Positions 15,918 through 27,439 of a DNA stretch of 64,000 nucleotides are shown in pieces. Origin of the DNA: Streptomyces sp. NBC_01551 (GTDB taxonomy: Bacteria; Actinomycetota; Actinomycetes; Streptomycetales; Streptomycetaceae); the NCBI RefSeq assembly GCF_026339935.1, contig NZ_JAPEPX010000001.1, positions 620,001 through 684,000 on the forward strand, in the 5' to 3' direction. Position numbers and translations under genes: made by a program. Numbering within the stretch: the first letter of the stretch is position 1; each line of letters starts with the position of its first letter. The notes under the pieces were generated by a model, which saw only the letters and a program-made list of their open reading frames with translations, had not been told where the DNA came from and did no database searches.

Positions 15918-17171
15918 ATGCCATCACCAACGGCTGCCGCGAGACGCCGGACCCGAAGGTCCGCGCTCGTGGCCGCACTCGGCGCGCTCGGCCTGCTGGG
16001 CGCCTTCACCGTGGCCAACTCCCAGGCCGCGGAGAGCAGTCCGGGAGCCGCCCGCACGACGGCCACCGCCGCCGCCGGGCTGCCGGCGTACGACCACGTG
16101 GTGGTCGTCGTCTACGAGAACAAGCAGTACGGCGAGATCATCGGCAGCGCCAACGCCCCGTACGTCAACCAGCTGGCGAACGGCGGCGCGAGCCTGACCG
16201 GCATGAAGGCGCTGACCCACCCGAGCCAGCCGAACTACTTCAACCTGTTCTCCGGCAGCACCCAGGGCATCACGGGAGACGGCTGCTACACCCCGCAGTC
16301 GATGACCGCGCCGAACCTCGGCCAGGAGCTGATCGCGGCCGGCAAGAGCTTCGCGACGTACAACGAGGACCTGCCGGGCGAGGGGTCCACGGCGTGCACG
16401 AACGGCCAGTACGCGCAGAAGCACAACCCGTGGTTCGCGTTCAAGAACGTGCCACTGAACACCGGGAAGACCTGGGCGCAGTTCCCGCAGAACAACTTCG
16501 CGGCGCTGCCGAACCTGTCGTTCGTCGTCCCGAACCAGTGCAACGACATGCACTCCTGTTCGGTGAACACCGGTGACACCTGGACGAAGAACAACATCGA
16601 CGCGTACGCGCAGTGGGCGAAGGCCAACAACAGCCTGCTGGTGCTGACCTGGGACGAGGACAACTACCTGGGCTCCAACCAGATCGCCACCGTCTTCTAC
16701 GGCGCGAACGTGAAGACCGGCAAGTACGCCACCGCCTTCAACCACCACCACCTGCTGCGCACCTTCGAGGACCTGTTCGGCACGACGCACGCGGGCAACG
16801 CGGCCAACGTCCAGCCGATCACCGAGGTGTTCACCGAGGGGGGCACGACACCGACCCCCACACCCACGCCCACCCCGACACCCACGCCCACCCCGACCCC
16901 GACGCCCGGTGACCTGAAGCTCGCCAACCCCGGCCCGCAGACCTGCAAGTTCAACCAGTCCTGCACCATCCAGCTCACCGCAACCGGAGGCAAACCCGCC
17001 CTCCGCTACGCCGCCACCGGCCTCCCCTGGAACATGACCGTCGACGCGGCCACCGGCCGCATCACCGGCAAACCCTGGGCCACCGGCACCGTCCAGATCG
17101 TCGCCACCGCCACCGACACCACGGGGGCGAGCGCCGCCACCACGTTCGCGCTCACCGTCAACTGGTTCTGA
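15918..17171 (+). CDS. secreted phosphoesterase/acid phosphatase with Thr-Pro linker and Ig-like domain (417 aa)
   Basis: Signal peptide at residues 1-38: an Arg-rich n-region (RRRTRRS), a hydrophobic core, and a cleavage zone near SQAAES. The catalytic domain (about 52-305) resembles the phosphoesterase/AcpA family: YDHVVVVVYENK start, THPSQPNYF, TWDEDN and NHHHLLRTFED metal-ligand segments. A (TP)n linker (about 311-333) leads to a putative Ig-like domain (about 338-417). It probably releases phosphate from extracellular organic phosphates. Strong Shine-Dalgarno 8 bases upstream. Confidence 0.85.
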   Translation: MPSPTAAARRRTRRSALVAALGALGLLGAFTVANSQAAESSPGAARTTATAAAGLPAYDHVVVVVYENKQYGEIIGSANAPYVNQLANGGASLTGMKALTHPSQPNYFNLFSGSTQGITGDGCYTPQSMTAPNLGQELIAAGKSFATYNEDLPGEGSTACTNGQYAQKHNPWFAFKNVPLNTGKTWAQFPQNNFAALPNLSFVVPNQCNDMHSCSVNTGDTWTKNNIDAYAQWAKANNSLLVLTWDEDNYLGSNQIATVFYGANVKTGKYATAFNHHHLLRTFEDLFGTTHAGNAANVQPITEVFTEGGTTPTPTPTPTPTPTPTPTPTPGDLKLANPGPQTCKFNQSCTIQLTATGGKPALRYAATGLPWNMTVDAATGRITGKPWATGTVQIVATATDTTGASAATTFALTVNWF

Positions 17172-17196
17172 TCCCCTCCGAGTCAGGGAGACATCC

Positions 17197-18465
17197 GTGT
17201 ACCTGTCCGCCAGCCGGGCGGCGGACGCCGCCCAGGGCCTCCCCGCCCCCGGCCGCCGCTCGGCGGTACCCGGGACCGTGCTCGCGCTCGGCCTGGTCAG
17301 CATGGTCACGGATGTCTCCGCGGAGATGGTCACCGCCGTCCTGCCGCTCTACCTGATGGTCGGGCTCGGGATGTCCCCGCTCGCGTTCGGCGCCCTGGAC
17401 GGGCTCCACCAGGGCGCCACCGCACTGCTGCGCCTCGCCGGCGGCCGGATCGCCGACCGCACCCGGCGGCGCAAGCTCGTCGCGGGCACCGGCTACGCCC
17501 TGTCCGCCGTCTGCAAGGCGGCCCTGCTCGCCGTCAGCACCCCCTGGTCGGTGGCCGCCGTACTGGCCGCCGACCGGACGGGGAAGGGCCTGCGGACCGC
17601 CCCGCGCGACGCGCTGATCTCGCTGTCCTGCCCGCCCGGCGAACAGGGCCGGGCCTTCGGGGTGCACCGCGCGCTGGACACGGCCGGCGCCCTGCTGGGG
17701 CCGCTGGCCGCCTTCGGGGTGCTGTGGCTGGCGGTGGACGGCTACGACGCCGTGTTCACGGTGAGCTTCTGCGTCGCCGTGCTGGGAGTGGTGCTGCTCG
17801 CCCTGTTCGTACGGGAGGCCCCCGCGACCGCGACCGGGCCGGTCGCCGCGACCCGCCCCGCGCAGCCCGCTTTCCGCACGCTGCTGCGGATCCCGGGCCT
17901 GCGGCGGCTGTGCCTGACCGCCGCGCTGCTGGGCGTGTTCACGGTCGGCGACGCCTTCCTCTACCTGCTGCTCCAGCGCCGGCTCGACCTGCCGGCCGCG
18001 TACTTCCCGCTGCTGCCCGTCGCCACCGCGGCCGTGTTCCTGCTCGGCGCGCTGCCCGCCGGCCGGCTCGCCGACCGGGTGGGCCGGCACCGGGTCTTCC
18101 TCGCCGGGCACCTGCCGCTGATCGGCGCCTGCCTGCTGCTCCTCGCGCCCTGGCCGGCCGGGCCGCTGCTCGCCGTCGGGGTGCCGGCCCTGCTCGGCCT
18201 GTTCTACGCGGCCACCGACGGGGTGCTGATGGCCGCCGCCGGGCCGTTGCTGCCGCCCGACCTGCGCGCCACGGGGCTCGCCGTGCTGCAGACCGCCCAG
18301 GCCCTGGCCCGGTTCGCGGGCTCCCTGCTGTTCGGCGCGGCCTGGACGCTGTGGGGCCCGTCCCCGGCCCTGTGGGCGGCGGCGGCCGGGCTCCTGGCGG
18401 CCCTGGCCGTGGCCGCCTGGAGGCATCCGGCGTATCTCCGCGCCCGGCCGCCGGGGGCGGCGTAA
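17197..18465 (+). CDS. MFS transporter (422 aa)
   Basis: Twelve-helix-type major facilitator. The loop 2-3 motif (GGRIADRTRRRK) and a second copy in the C-half (AGRLADRVGRHR) are visible, with DRTGKGLRTAPRD in the N-half, typical of a Streptomyces drug/metabolite exporter subfamily. GTG start 26 bases after the phosphoesterase stop, with a GGGAG Shine-Dalgarno. Substrate unknown. The following SDR gene starts 9 bases after its stop, so the two may be co-transcribed. Confidence 0.85.
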   Translation: MYLSASRAADAAQGLPAPGRRSAVPGTVLALGLVSMVTDVSAEMVTAVLPLYLMVGLGMSPLAFGALDGLHQGATALLRLAGGRIADRTRRRKLVAGTGYALSAVCKAALLAVSTPWSVAAVLAADRTGKGLRTAPRDALISLSCPPGEQGRAFGVHRALDTAGALLGPLAAFGVLWLAVDGYDAVFTVSFCVAVLGVVLLALFVREAPATATGPVAATRPAQPAFRTLLRIPGLRRLCLTAALLGVFTVGDAFLYLLLQRRLDLPAAYFPLLPVATAAVFLLGALPAGRLADRVGRHRVFLAGHLPLIGACLLLLAPWPAGPLLAVGVPALLGLFYAATDGVLMAAAGPLLPPDLRATGLAVLQTAQALARFAGSLLFGAAWTLWGPSPALWAAAAGLLAALAVAAWRHPAYLRARPPGAA

Positions 18466-18474
18466 CGTCGGGGC

Positions 18475-19398
18475 ATGGCCGAACCACAGCGGACACTCGA
18501 AGGCAAGGTCGCCCTCGTGGCGGGGGCGACGCGGGGCGCGGGGCGCGGGATCGCGGTCCAGCTGGGCGCGCGGGGCGCGACCGTGTACGTATCGGGGCGC
18601 AGCACGCGCGGGCGGCGGTCGGAGTACGACCGGCCGGAGACGATCGAGGAGACGGCCGAGCTGGTCACGGCGGCCGGCGGGCACGGCATCGCGGTGGTCG
18701 CGGACCACCTGGTGCCGGCGGAGGTCGAGGCGCTGGTGCGGCGCATCGAGGAGGAGCAGGGCCGGCTGCACGTCCTGGTGAACGACATCTGGGGCGGTGA
18801 GCAGCTCTTCGAGTGGGAGAGCACGGTCTGGGAGCACGACCTGGACAACGGGCTGCGGCTGCTGCGGCTCGCGGTCGAGACCCATGCCATCACCAGCCAC
18901 TACGCGGTGCCGCTGCTGCTGCGCGAGCCGGGCGGGCTGGTGGTGGAGATGACGGACGGCACGACGGCGTACAACACGGACCACTACCGGGTGTCGTTCT
19001 TCTACGACATCGCCAAGTCGTCCGTGCTGCGGATGGCGTTCGCGCTCGGACACGAACTGGGTCCGCGCGGGGGGACGGCGGTGGCCCTGACGCCGGGCTG
19101 GCTGCGCTCGGAGATGATGCTCGACAACTACCGGGTGACCGAGGCCAATTGGCGGGACGCGCTGGAGAAGTCCCCTCACTTCGCCATCTCCGAGACGCCC
19201 TCGTACGTCGGCCGCGCGGTCGCGGCGCTGGCCGCCGACCCGGACGTGTCGCGCTGGAACGGGCAGTCCCTCTCCAGCGGGCAGCTCTCCGGGGTCTACG
19301 GCTTCACGGACCTGGACGGCAGCCGGCCGGACGCGTGGCGGTACATGGTCGAGGTCCAGGATCCGGGCCGTCCGGCGGACACGACCGGCTACCGCTGA
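18475..19398 (+). CDS. short-chain dehydrogenase/reductase (307 aa)
   Basis: NAD(P)-dependent oxidoreductase. The N-terminal Rossmann motif ATRGAGRGIA replaces the classical TGxxxGIG, followed by NDIWGG (the NNAG position) and the catalytic YDIAK (YxxxK) after the DGTTAYNTDHYR segment. A C-terminal extension past residue 250 is typical of the larger SDR subgroup annotated near drug-resistance regulators. It converges on the TetR gene with a 10-bp overlap of the two 3' ends. Substrate unknown. Confidence 0.85.
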   Translation: MAEPQRTLEGKVALVAGATRGAGRGIAVQLGARGATVYVSGRSTRGRRSEYDRPETIEETAELVTAAGGHGIAVVADHLVPAEVEALVRRIEEEQGRLHVLVNDIWGGEQLFEWESTVWEHDLDNGLRLLRLAVETHAITSHYAVPLLLREPGGLVVEMTDGTTAYNTDHYRVSFFYDIAKSSVLRMAFALGHELGPRGGTAVALTPGWLRSEMMLDNYRVTEANWRDALEKSPHFAISETPSYVGRAVAALAADPDVSRWNGQSLSSGQLSGVYGFTDLDGSRPDAWRYMVEVQDPGRPADTTGYR

Positions 19399-20171
19399 GC
19401 CTCCTCCACCAGCCGGGCCAGGCCGTCCAGGACGCAGCGCAGCCCGAAGGCCCATACCGTGTCGGGGCTGTACGCGCCCACCGACGAGCCGACCCGGCCG
19501 GCGAGCGGGTAGCGCTCCGGGTCCATGGCCCGCTCCAGCAGCGGCGCGCTGACGGCCCACCAGTCCTCGTCGCTCTGGCGTGCGTTGTGGGCCGCCGTGT
19601 CGGCGGCCGCCAGGGCGCCCGCGTGGACGAAGCCGAGGAGATGGGTGAGGGCGGCGTCCATCTCGGTGTCGGTGAGGCCGATGCCGTCGAAGGCCGCCAG
19701 CTCGTGCTCGTACTTGCCGATCACCCCGGGGCCCAGCGGGGGGCGGGTGACGGCGAGGTCGGCGATCCAGGGGTGCCGGACCAGCAGTGCGCGGTTCTCC
19801 TCGGCGACCCGCGTGACCTTCGCGCGCCACGCCTCCCCCGCGCCCGGCTCCCCCGGCTCGGCCTCCGCCTCCGCCTGGCGCTCCATGGTGCGGTAGGCCT
19901 CGTCGAGCATCAGGTCGAGCAGCTCGGCCTTGCCGGGGACGTACGTGTACACGGTCATCGGGGTGACACCGAGACGCTGGGCCAGCGCCCGCATGGTCAG
20001 CGCGGCGAGCCCCTCCTCGTCGGCGAGCCCGATGGCGGCCCGTACGACGGCGTCGACGGTGAGCCCCTGGCGCGGTCCGCGCCGGCCGCCCCGCGGCTCT
20101 TGGCCGGGCTCGCGCCACAGCAGCTCCAGGGTGCGGACGGGGTCGCCCGCCCCGCTCCGGTCCTTCGCCAT
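19389..20171 (-). CDS. TetR-family regulator (260 aa)
   Basis: DNA-binding repressor with an N-terminal HTH (LTMRALAQRLGVTPMTVYTYVPGKAELL, about residues 55-82) and a C-terminal domain of the tetracycline-repressor type. I chose the ATG at 20171 because a GGAAGGG Shine-Dalgarno lies 7 bases upstream; an earlier in-frame ATG at 20198 lacks one. It is divergent from the VOC-UvrA fusion gene, with a palindrome in the shared promoter region, so it most likely represses that gene and itself. Its 3' end overlaps the SDR gene. Confidence 0.88.
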   Translation of the reverse strand: MAKDRSGAGDPVRTLELLWREPGQEPRGGRRGPRQGLTVDAVVRAAIGLADEEGLAALTMRALAQRLGVTPMTVYTYVPGKAELLDLMLDEAYRTMERQAEAEAEPGEPGAGEAWRAKVTRVAEENRALLVRHPWIADLAVTRPPLGPGVIGKYEHELAAFDGIGLTDTEMDAALTHLLGFVHAGALAAADTAAHNARQSDEDWWAVSAPLLERAMDPERYPLAGRVGSSVGAYSPDTVWAFGLRCVLDGLARLVEEAQR

Positions 20172-20212
20172 GCCGATCCCTTCCCCAGCCCCGTCCATAA
20201 ACTTTCTACGCC

Positions 20213-20230
20213 GTACAGAATACTATGTAC
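20213..20230. promoter_or_regulatory. palindromic operator in the tetR / VOC-uvrA gap
   Basis: GTACA-N8-TGTAC, 14 of 18 positions symmetric, centred between the two divergent genes. On the plus strand it overlaps a TACAAT -10-like hexamer (20228-20233); on the minus strand a TAGTAT hexamer (20219-20224). One bound repressor could block both promoters. Inferred operator for the neighbouring TetR protein. Confidence 0.65.
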
Positions 20231-20266
20231 AATGTAGCGCGAGACACCGGCCCAGCAAGGAGTTCC

Positions 20267-22951
<2,685 letters not shown>

Positions 22952-22968
22952 CGCAGGGGCGTCGGGCG

Positions 22969-24048
22969 TCACGGCCCCGGGGTCAGTTCGCGGCCCTCCC
23001 CCAGCGGGGCGAAGAACCGGGCCACGTCCTCGCCGGTGACCTCGGCCAGGGTGGCCGGCGACCAGCGGGGGGTGCGGTCCTTGTCGATGACCTGCGCCCG
23101 GATCCCCTCCACGAGGTCGGGCGAGCGCAGCGCGTTGCAGGAGACCCGGTACTCCTGGACCAGCGCCCGCTCCAGGTCGCCCAGTTCGCGGGCCCGGCGC
23201 ACGGCGGCGAGGGTGACCTTGAGCGAGGTCGGGGACTTGGCCAGGATGGTCTCGGCGGCCTCCTTCGCCGCCGGGCCGCCCTCGCCCCCGGCGTCGCCCT
23301 CGCCGAGCAGCCGCTCCACGATCTCCTCGACGGTGTCGGCCGGGTAGCACCGGTCGATCCAGGCGCGCCGCCCGGCCAGTTCACCGGGCTCGGGCCGGCC
23401 GGTGTGGCGCGGCAGCGCCTCGCGTACGGGCGCTCCGGCGAGCAGCTCGGCGGTGAGGTCCGCCAGCCGGCCGGCGGGGACGAAGTGGTCGGCGAGGTCG
23501 CAGAGCAGCGCGTCGGCCGCGCCCACCGCGGCTCCGGTCAGCGCGAGGTGGGTGCCGAGCTCCCCGGGGGCGCGTCCGAGCAGGTGGGTGCCGCCGACGT
23601 CGGGGACGAAGCCGATGCCCGTCTCCGGCATGGCGACGCGGGAGCGTTCGGTGACGATCCGTACGCTGCCGTGGGCCGAGAGGCCGACCCCGCCGCCCAT
23701 CACGATGCCGTCCATGAGGGCGACGTACGGCTTGGGGTAGCGGGCGATCAGCGCGTTGAGCCGGTACTCGTCGCGCCAGAAGCCGGCGGAGGCGCTGGTG
23801 CCGGCCTTCGCGTCGTCGTGGATGGCCCGGATGTCGCCGCCTGCGCACAGTCCGCGCTCACCGGCGCCCCGGATCAGGACCTGGGTGACGGCGGGGTCGT
23901 GCTGCCAGGCGGTGAGGGCCTCGGTGATCCGCAGCACCATGGGGTGGGTGAGGGCGTTGAGGGCCTTGGGACGGTTGAGGGTGATCACCGCCGTGGGTCC
24001 GTCGGCGGCGAGCAGGACCGTGTCGTTGACGGCATCGTCGGTCTTCAC
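22969..24048 (-). CDS. 3-hydroxyisobutyryl-CoA hydrolase / enoyl-CoA hydratase family (359 aa)
   Basis: Crotonase-fold enzyme of valine catabolism, hydrolysing 3-hydroxyisobutyryl-CoA. Seen: oxyanion-hole segment GLCAGGDIRAI, GIVMGGGVGLS, and the hydrolase-subfamily motif MPETGIGFVPDVGG, plus the long C-terminal domain (length about 350) that separates HIBCH proteins from ordinary hydratases. The GTG at 24048 is preceded only by an AT-rich TACATACT about 10 bases upstream and no clear Shine-Dalgarno, which suggests a leaderless transcript. It converges on the UvrA-fusion gene with a 17-bp gap and is divergent from the DHFR-like gene. Confidence 0.9.
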   Translation of the reverse strand: MKTDDAVNDTVLLAADGPTAVITLNRPKALNALTHPMVLRITEALTAWQHDPAVTQVLIRGAGERGLCAGGDIRAIHDDAKAGTSASAGFWRDEYRLNALIARYPKPYVALMDGIVMGGGVGLSAHGSVRIVTERSRVAMPETGIGFVPDVGGTHLLGRAPGELGTHLALTGAAVGAADALLCDLADHFVPAGRLADLTAELLAGAPVREALPRHTGRPEPGELAGRRAWIDRCYPADTVEEIVERLLGEGDAGGEGGPAAKEAAETILAKSPTSLKVTLAAVRRARELGDLERALVQEYRVSCNALRSPDLVEGIRAQVIDKDRTPRWSPATLAEVTGEDVARFFAPLGEGRELTPGP

Positions 24049-24075
24049 ACCGGCCAGTATGTAGCGTGGTCCGCC

Positions 24076-24645
24076 ATGCGAAAGATCATCCTGATGTCGT
24101 CGGTGTCTCTCGACGGCTTCGTCGAGGGGCCCGAGCGGCAGATCGACTGGCACAGCGTGGACGACGAGCTGCACCAGCACTTCAACGACGAACTCGCCGC
24201 CATGGGCGGTTTCATCCACGGCCGCGTCACGTACGACCTCATGGCGGAGTACTGGCCGACCGCCGACGCCGACCCCTCCGCAGGCGGGCCGGAGGCCGAG
24301 TTCGCGGGGATCTGGCGGGACATGCCGAAGTACGTGTACTCGCGCACCCTGAGGCAGGCCGACGTCGGCTGGAACTCCACCGTCGTGGGGGACGTCGTAC
24401 CCTCCGAGGTCGCCGCGCTCAAGGCGGCCCCGGGCGGTGACCTGACGCTGGGCGGGGCCGATCTCGCGGCCTCGTTCCTGCGGCACGACCTGGTGGACGC
24501 GTACCGGATCTACGTGCACCCGGTGCGCCTCGGCCGGGGCAAACCGCTGTTCCCGGCGGTGGACTACGCCCCGACGACGCTCCGGCTCGAAGGCACCCAC
24601 GCGTTCGGCAACGGGGTGGTGCAGCTGCGCTACGCCCGCCCGTAG
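24076..24645 (+). CDS. dihydrofolate reductase-family protein (RibD C-terminal type, 189 aa)
   Basis: NADPH-dependent reductase fold: MRKIILMSSVSLDGFVEG start, the GRVTYDLMAEYWP segment, GGDLTLGGADLAASFL nucleotide-binding turn and a terminal GNGVVQLRY strand. These Streptomyces proteins resemble the RibD C-terminal/YyaP group rather than the folate-cycle DHFR, so the substrate is unknown. It is divergent from the HIBYL-CoA hydrolase by 27 bp and overlaps the 3' end of the AraC gene by 16 bp. Confidence 0.85.
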   Translation: MRKIILMSSVSLDGFVEGPERQIDWHSVDDELHQHFNDELAAMGGFIHGRVTYDLMAEYWPTADADPSAGGPEAEFAGIWRDMPKYVYSRTLRQADVGWNSTVVGDVVPSEVAALKAAPGGDLTLGGADLAASFLRHDLVDAYRIYVHPVRLGRGKPLFPAVDYAPTTLRLEGTHAFGNGVVQLRYARP

Positions 24646-25445
24646 GGAGTGTCCTGCCGGCCGGGGTGCGCGCCCGGGGTGTGCCCGAAGGCCCGCCGGA
24701 AGACGTCGATGAACGCGCTGGCGGACGACCATCCGCAGCGGTGCGCGACCGCCGTCACCGGAGTGCCCACGGCCAGCAGCCGCAGCGCCTGGTGCAGCCT
24801 CAGCTGGGTGCGCCACTGCGGGAAGGTCATGCCGAGCTCGGCGCGGAACAGCCGGCTCAGGGTCCGCTCGCCGGCCCCCGCCCCCGCCTGCGCGGCCAGC
24901 GCCGCGAGCCCCCGCGAATCCGCCGGGTCGGCATGCAGCAGGTCGCACACCGCCGCCAGCCGGGGGTCGGTGGGCGCGGGCAGGTGCAGGGGCTGGAGCG
25001 GCGAGGCCTTCAGCTGGTCGAGCAGCACGCCGAGCATCCGGCGCCGCTGCGGGCCGTCGTCCTCGGGGGTCCGGGTGTACGCCAGGATCAGCTCCCGCAG
25101 CAGCGGTCCGACGGCGAGCACGGCGGGCGCGTCCAGGGACAGCGGGTTGAGGTGGACGGGCAGGCCGACGGAGTGCAGGTCGGTGCGGCCGTACGCGCGG
25201 TGCTCGTGCACGGTCCCGGCGGGGATCCACAGCGCCCGGGTCGCGGGGGCCACCCAGGTGCCGGCGTCGGTGGTGACGGACAGGACTCCGGAACCGGCGT
25301 AGGCGATCTGGTGGTCGTCGTGCCGGTGCGGGTCGATCCCGACGTTGGTGTCCAGCGCGCGGATGCTGGTCGCGGCCCTCGGGGTGTGCCGGATCGCGGC
25401 GTGCCGGATCGGCGGCCGCATCGGGGCTTGGCGGTTTTTCTGCAT
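24630..25445 (-). CDS. AraC-family transcriptional regulator (271 aa)
   Basis: N-terminal cupin sensor (HRHDDHQIAYAGSGVLSV, with PAGTVHEHRAYG) and a C-terminal double HTH (about 185-265): ERTLSRLFRAELGMTFPQW and AVAHRCGWSSASAFIDVFRRAFG. The start is the ATG at 25445 (MQKNRQ); the open frame further upstream lies inside the divergent MFS gene. It probably regulates that MFS exporter across the 54-bp shared promoter region, which is unusually AT-rich (CGGCAATTTATCGG). Confidence 0.88.
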   Translation of the reverse strand: MQKNRQAPMRPPIRHAAIRHTPRAATSIRALDTNVGIDPHRHDDHQIAYAGSGVLSVTTDAGTWVAPATRALWIPAGTVHEHRAYGRTDLHSVGLPVHLNPLSLDAPAVLAVGPLLRELILAYTRTPEDDGPQRRRMLGVLLDQLKASPLQPLHLPAPTDPRLAAVCDLLHADPADSRGLAALAAQAGAGAGERTLSRLFRAELGMTFPQWRTQLRLHQALRLLAVGTPVTAVAHRCGWSSASAFIDVFRRAFGHTPGAHPGRQDTPYGRA

Positions 25446-25499
25446 CACCCGGCAATTTATCGGAAGCGGGACGCGGGCGGCGCGGGTGATTCTCGTCCG

Positions 25500-26768
25500 G
25501 TGAACCCTCAGAACCCGGTGAAGCCCCCGTCCCCGTCGCCGTCCTCGCCCCCGTCCTCGCCCCCGTCCTCGCCCCCGTCCGTACGGCGCCGCACGGCCGC
25601 CCTGTCGGCGGGCCACGCCTGCGTGGACGTCTACCAGGGCGCCGTCGCCGCGCTCGTCCCCTTCCTCGTCTCCGAGCGCGCGTACGGGTACGCGGCCGCC
25701 TCCGGCATCGTGCTCGCCGCCTCGCTGCTGTCCTCCGTCGTCCAGCCGCTGTTCGGGGTGCTGAGCGACCGCCGGCCGATGCCGTGGCTGATACCGCTGG
25801 GCACGGCCGCCGCCGGGGCGGGCGTCGCGCTGGTCGGCGCGGACGCCGGCTACCCGGCCACGGTGGCCGCTGTCGCCCTGTCCGGGCTGGGGGTCGCCGC
25901 GTACCACCCGGCGGCCGCCCGGCTGGTCCGCACCGCGCTGGGCGGCGCCGGGCACACGGCGATGAGCTGGTTCGCGCTGGGCGGGAACATCGGCTTCGCG
26001 TGCGCGCCGCTGCTCGTCTTCGGCGCCCTGTCGGTGCCCGGGGCGGCGGGCTGGTGGCTGCTGGCCCTGCCGGCCGCGCTGGGCGTCCTCCTCGGCCGGC
26101 CCGCGCCCGCCTCCCGCCGGCCCGGTGGCCCCGGCGCGGGCTCGCCGGGCGGCGCGGCGCCGGGGGCCGCGCCGGGCCCGGAGGACCGGCGGGCGTTCGC
26201 ACGGCTGTCGCTGGTCGTGATCGTCCGCTCGGTCGCCTTCACCGGGCTGAGCACCTTCATCGCCCTGTACGTCCGCGAGCGCGGGGGCGGTGACACCGCC
26301 GGCACGGTGGCGCTGTTCGCCCTCTTCGCGGGCAGCGCGGGCGGCACCCTGCTCGGCGCCCGGCTGGCCTCCCGCTGGGGCCGGGTCGCCACGGTCCACC
26401 GGGCCTACGCCGCGGCCGCGCCCGCCATCGCCGGGATCCTGTTCCTGCCGCTGCCCCTGGTGTACGGGTGCGCGGCGCTGGCCGCCGCCGCGCTGTACGT
26501 GCCGCTCTCGCTCCAGGTGACCCTGGGCCAGGACTACCTGCCGAGCCGGATGGGCACGGCGAGCGGGGTGACCCTCGGACTGACGGTCAGCGTCGGCGGT
26601 GTCGCGAGCCCGCTCATCGGGGCCGCGGCGGACGCGGCCTCGCTGGGTACGGCGCTGCTGCCACTGGCCGTGCTCCCGCTGCTGGCGTGGGCGCTGGCCC
26701 GGCGGCTGCCGGAGCCCGTCACGGCCCGGCCCGAGGCGGCGGAGGCCGAGACCGCGCCGGCCGGGTGA
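25500..26768 (+). CDS. MFS transporter, fosmidomycin-resistance (Fsr)-like (422 aa)
   Basis: Twelve-helix exporter. AALSAGHACVDVYQGAVAALVPFL at the N-terminus matches the GHxxxDxYxGxxPxLxP signature of the Fsr subgroup; SWFALGGNIGFACAP and a duplicated loop (SRWGRVATVHRAY) also fit. The first 30 residues are a Ser/Pro repeat encoded by a 12-bp unit (25539-25580), so the GTG start at 25500 is uncertain, but no better start was found before the first helix. Likely exports a toxic small molecule under control of the divergent AraC protein. Confidence 0.85.
   Translation: MNPQNPVKPPSPSPSSPPSSPPSSPPSVRRRTAALSAGHACVDVYQGAVAALVPFLVSERAYGYAAASGIVLAASLLSSVVQPLFGVLSDRRPMPWLIPLGTAAAGAGVALVGADAGYPATVAAVALSGLGVAAYHPAAARLVRTALGGAGHTAMSWFALGGNIGFACAPLLVFGALSVPGAAGWWLLALPAALGVLLGRPAPASRRPGGPGAGSPGGAAPGAAPGPEDRRAFARLSLVVIVRSVAFTGLSTFIALYVRERGGGDTAGTVALFALFAGSAGGTLLGARLASRWGRVATVHRAYAAAAPAIAGILFLPLPLVYGCAALAAAALYVPLSLQVTLGQDYLPSRMGTASGVTLGLTVSVGGVASPLIGAAADAASLGTALLPLAVLPLLAWALARRLPEPVTARPEAAEAETAPAG
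25539..25580 (+). repeat. 12-bp tandem repeat in the MFS N-terminus
   Basis: About three and a half copies of CCGTCCTCGCCC, translated as (SPPS)n ahead of the first membrane helix. Confidence 0.8.
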
Positions 26769-26821
26769 GCCCGGGCGCGCCGAGACCCCGCACCCCTGGC
26801 GGACGGGGCGCGGGGCTCGCG

Positions 26822-26888
26822 GGCGTCAGTTGCGTGCGCCTCAGTTGCCGTGCGTGTCAGTTGCCGCGGGCGTCAGTTGCCGTGCGCG
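26822..26888 (-). repeat. four imperfect 15-16-bp repeats at a gene's stop codon
   Basis: Read on the minus strand, four units of the type CACGGCAACTGACGC occur in a row. The first contains the last codons and stop (GGC AAC TGA) of the metalloprotease gene, so its 3' end has been copied three more times downstream, each copy carrying a TGA. The array fills much of the gap to the convergent MFS gene. Confidence 0.8.
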
Positions 26889-27439
26889 TACAGCGACTTC
26901 AGCGTCGCCAGGTCATCCGCGCTCGGGTACACGGAGATGCCGTTGGCCACCGCGTCGCCCGACATGAGGCAGCTCGTCCGGGTGAACTGGTGGTCGAGCC
27001 CCAGCACGTGCCCCTCTTCGTGGCAGGCGGTCTTGCGGGTCTGCGTCGCGTTGCGCGCCAGGCCGCTGTTGAGCCACACCTCGGCCGAGGTGAAGTGGCC
27101 GTTCGCTCCGATGTTGTAGAAGGTCACGCCGTACCGGTTGTCGCCGCTGTCGTTCCACTCCCACACGTTGACGCAGTGCAGCCAGGAGCCCGGGCACGAC
27201 GTCACGTAGTACGAGTCGACGCCGGACGCCTTGTTCCACTCGTTGACGGTGCCGCCCACGGGCCAGTTCGCGCCCGTGTGGTCCACGAAGTAGATCTGCG
27301 CCCGCGCCAGGCCGTCCTTCGCCCAGTGCCCGCCGATCAGCGGCCCGGCGGCCGCCGGGGGCGCCGTCGTCAGCAGGGCCGTCAGCAGGGCCACGGCGAC
27401 GGCCGGCAGCCCGAGTAGCTTGCGCGTACCGGCTCTCAT
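26873..27439 (-). CDS. secreted matrixin/metzincin-type zinc protease (188 aa)
   Basis: Start is the ATG overlapping the upstream stop (ATGA at 27439). Signal peptide about residues 1-31 (KLLGLPAVAVALLTALL core, APPAAAG cleavage zone). The zinc motif HEEGHVLGLDH fits HExxHxxGxxH, with a Met-turn candidate SCLMSGD after it. Two Cys pairs (SCPGSWLHC and TACHEE/TSCLM) suggest disulfides. Probably a small extracellular peptidase. It is coupled to the upstream exported protein, which may be its partner or inhibitor. Confidence 0.8.
   Translation of the reverse strand: MRAGTRKLLGLPAVAVALLTALLTTAPPAAAGPLIGGHWAKDGLARAQIYFVDHTGANWPVGGTVNEWNKASGVDSYYVTSCPGSWLHCVNVWEWNDSGDNRYGVTFYNIGANGHFTSAEVWLNSGLARNATQTRKTACHEEGHVLGLDHQFTRTSCLMSGDAVANGISVYPSADDLATLKSLYAHGN

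Noticed and set aside
20225..20266. ATG at 20225 as start of the VOC-UvrA fusion
   Set aside because: It lies within the operator and -10 region and has no Shine-Dalgarno; the GTG at 20267 has AAGGAG.
24049..26202. Long minus-strand frame continuous with the HIBYL-CoA hydrolase
   Set aside because: It runs through two real genes on other frames, has Arg/Pro-rich antisense composition and no start signal.
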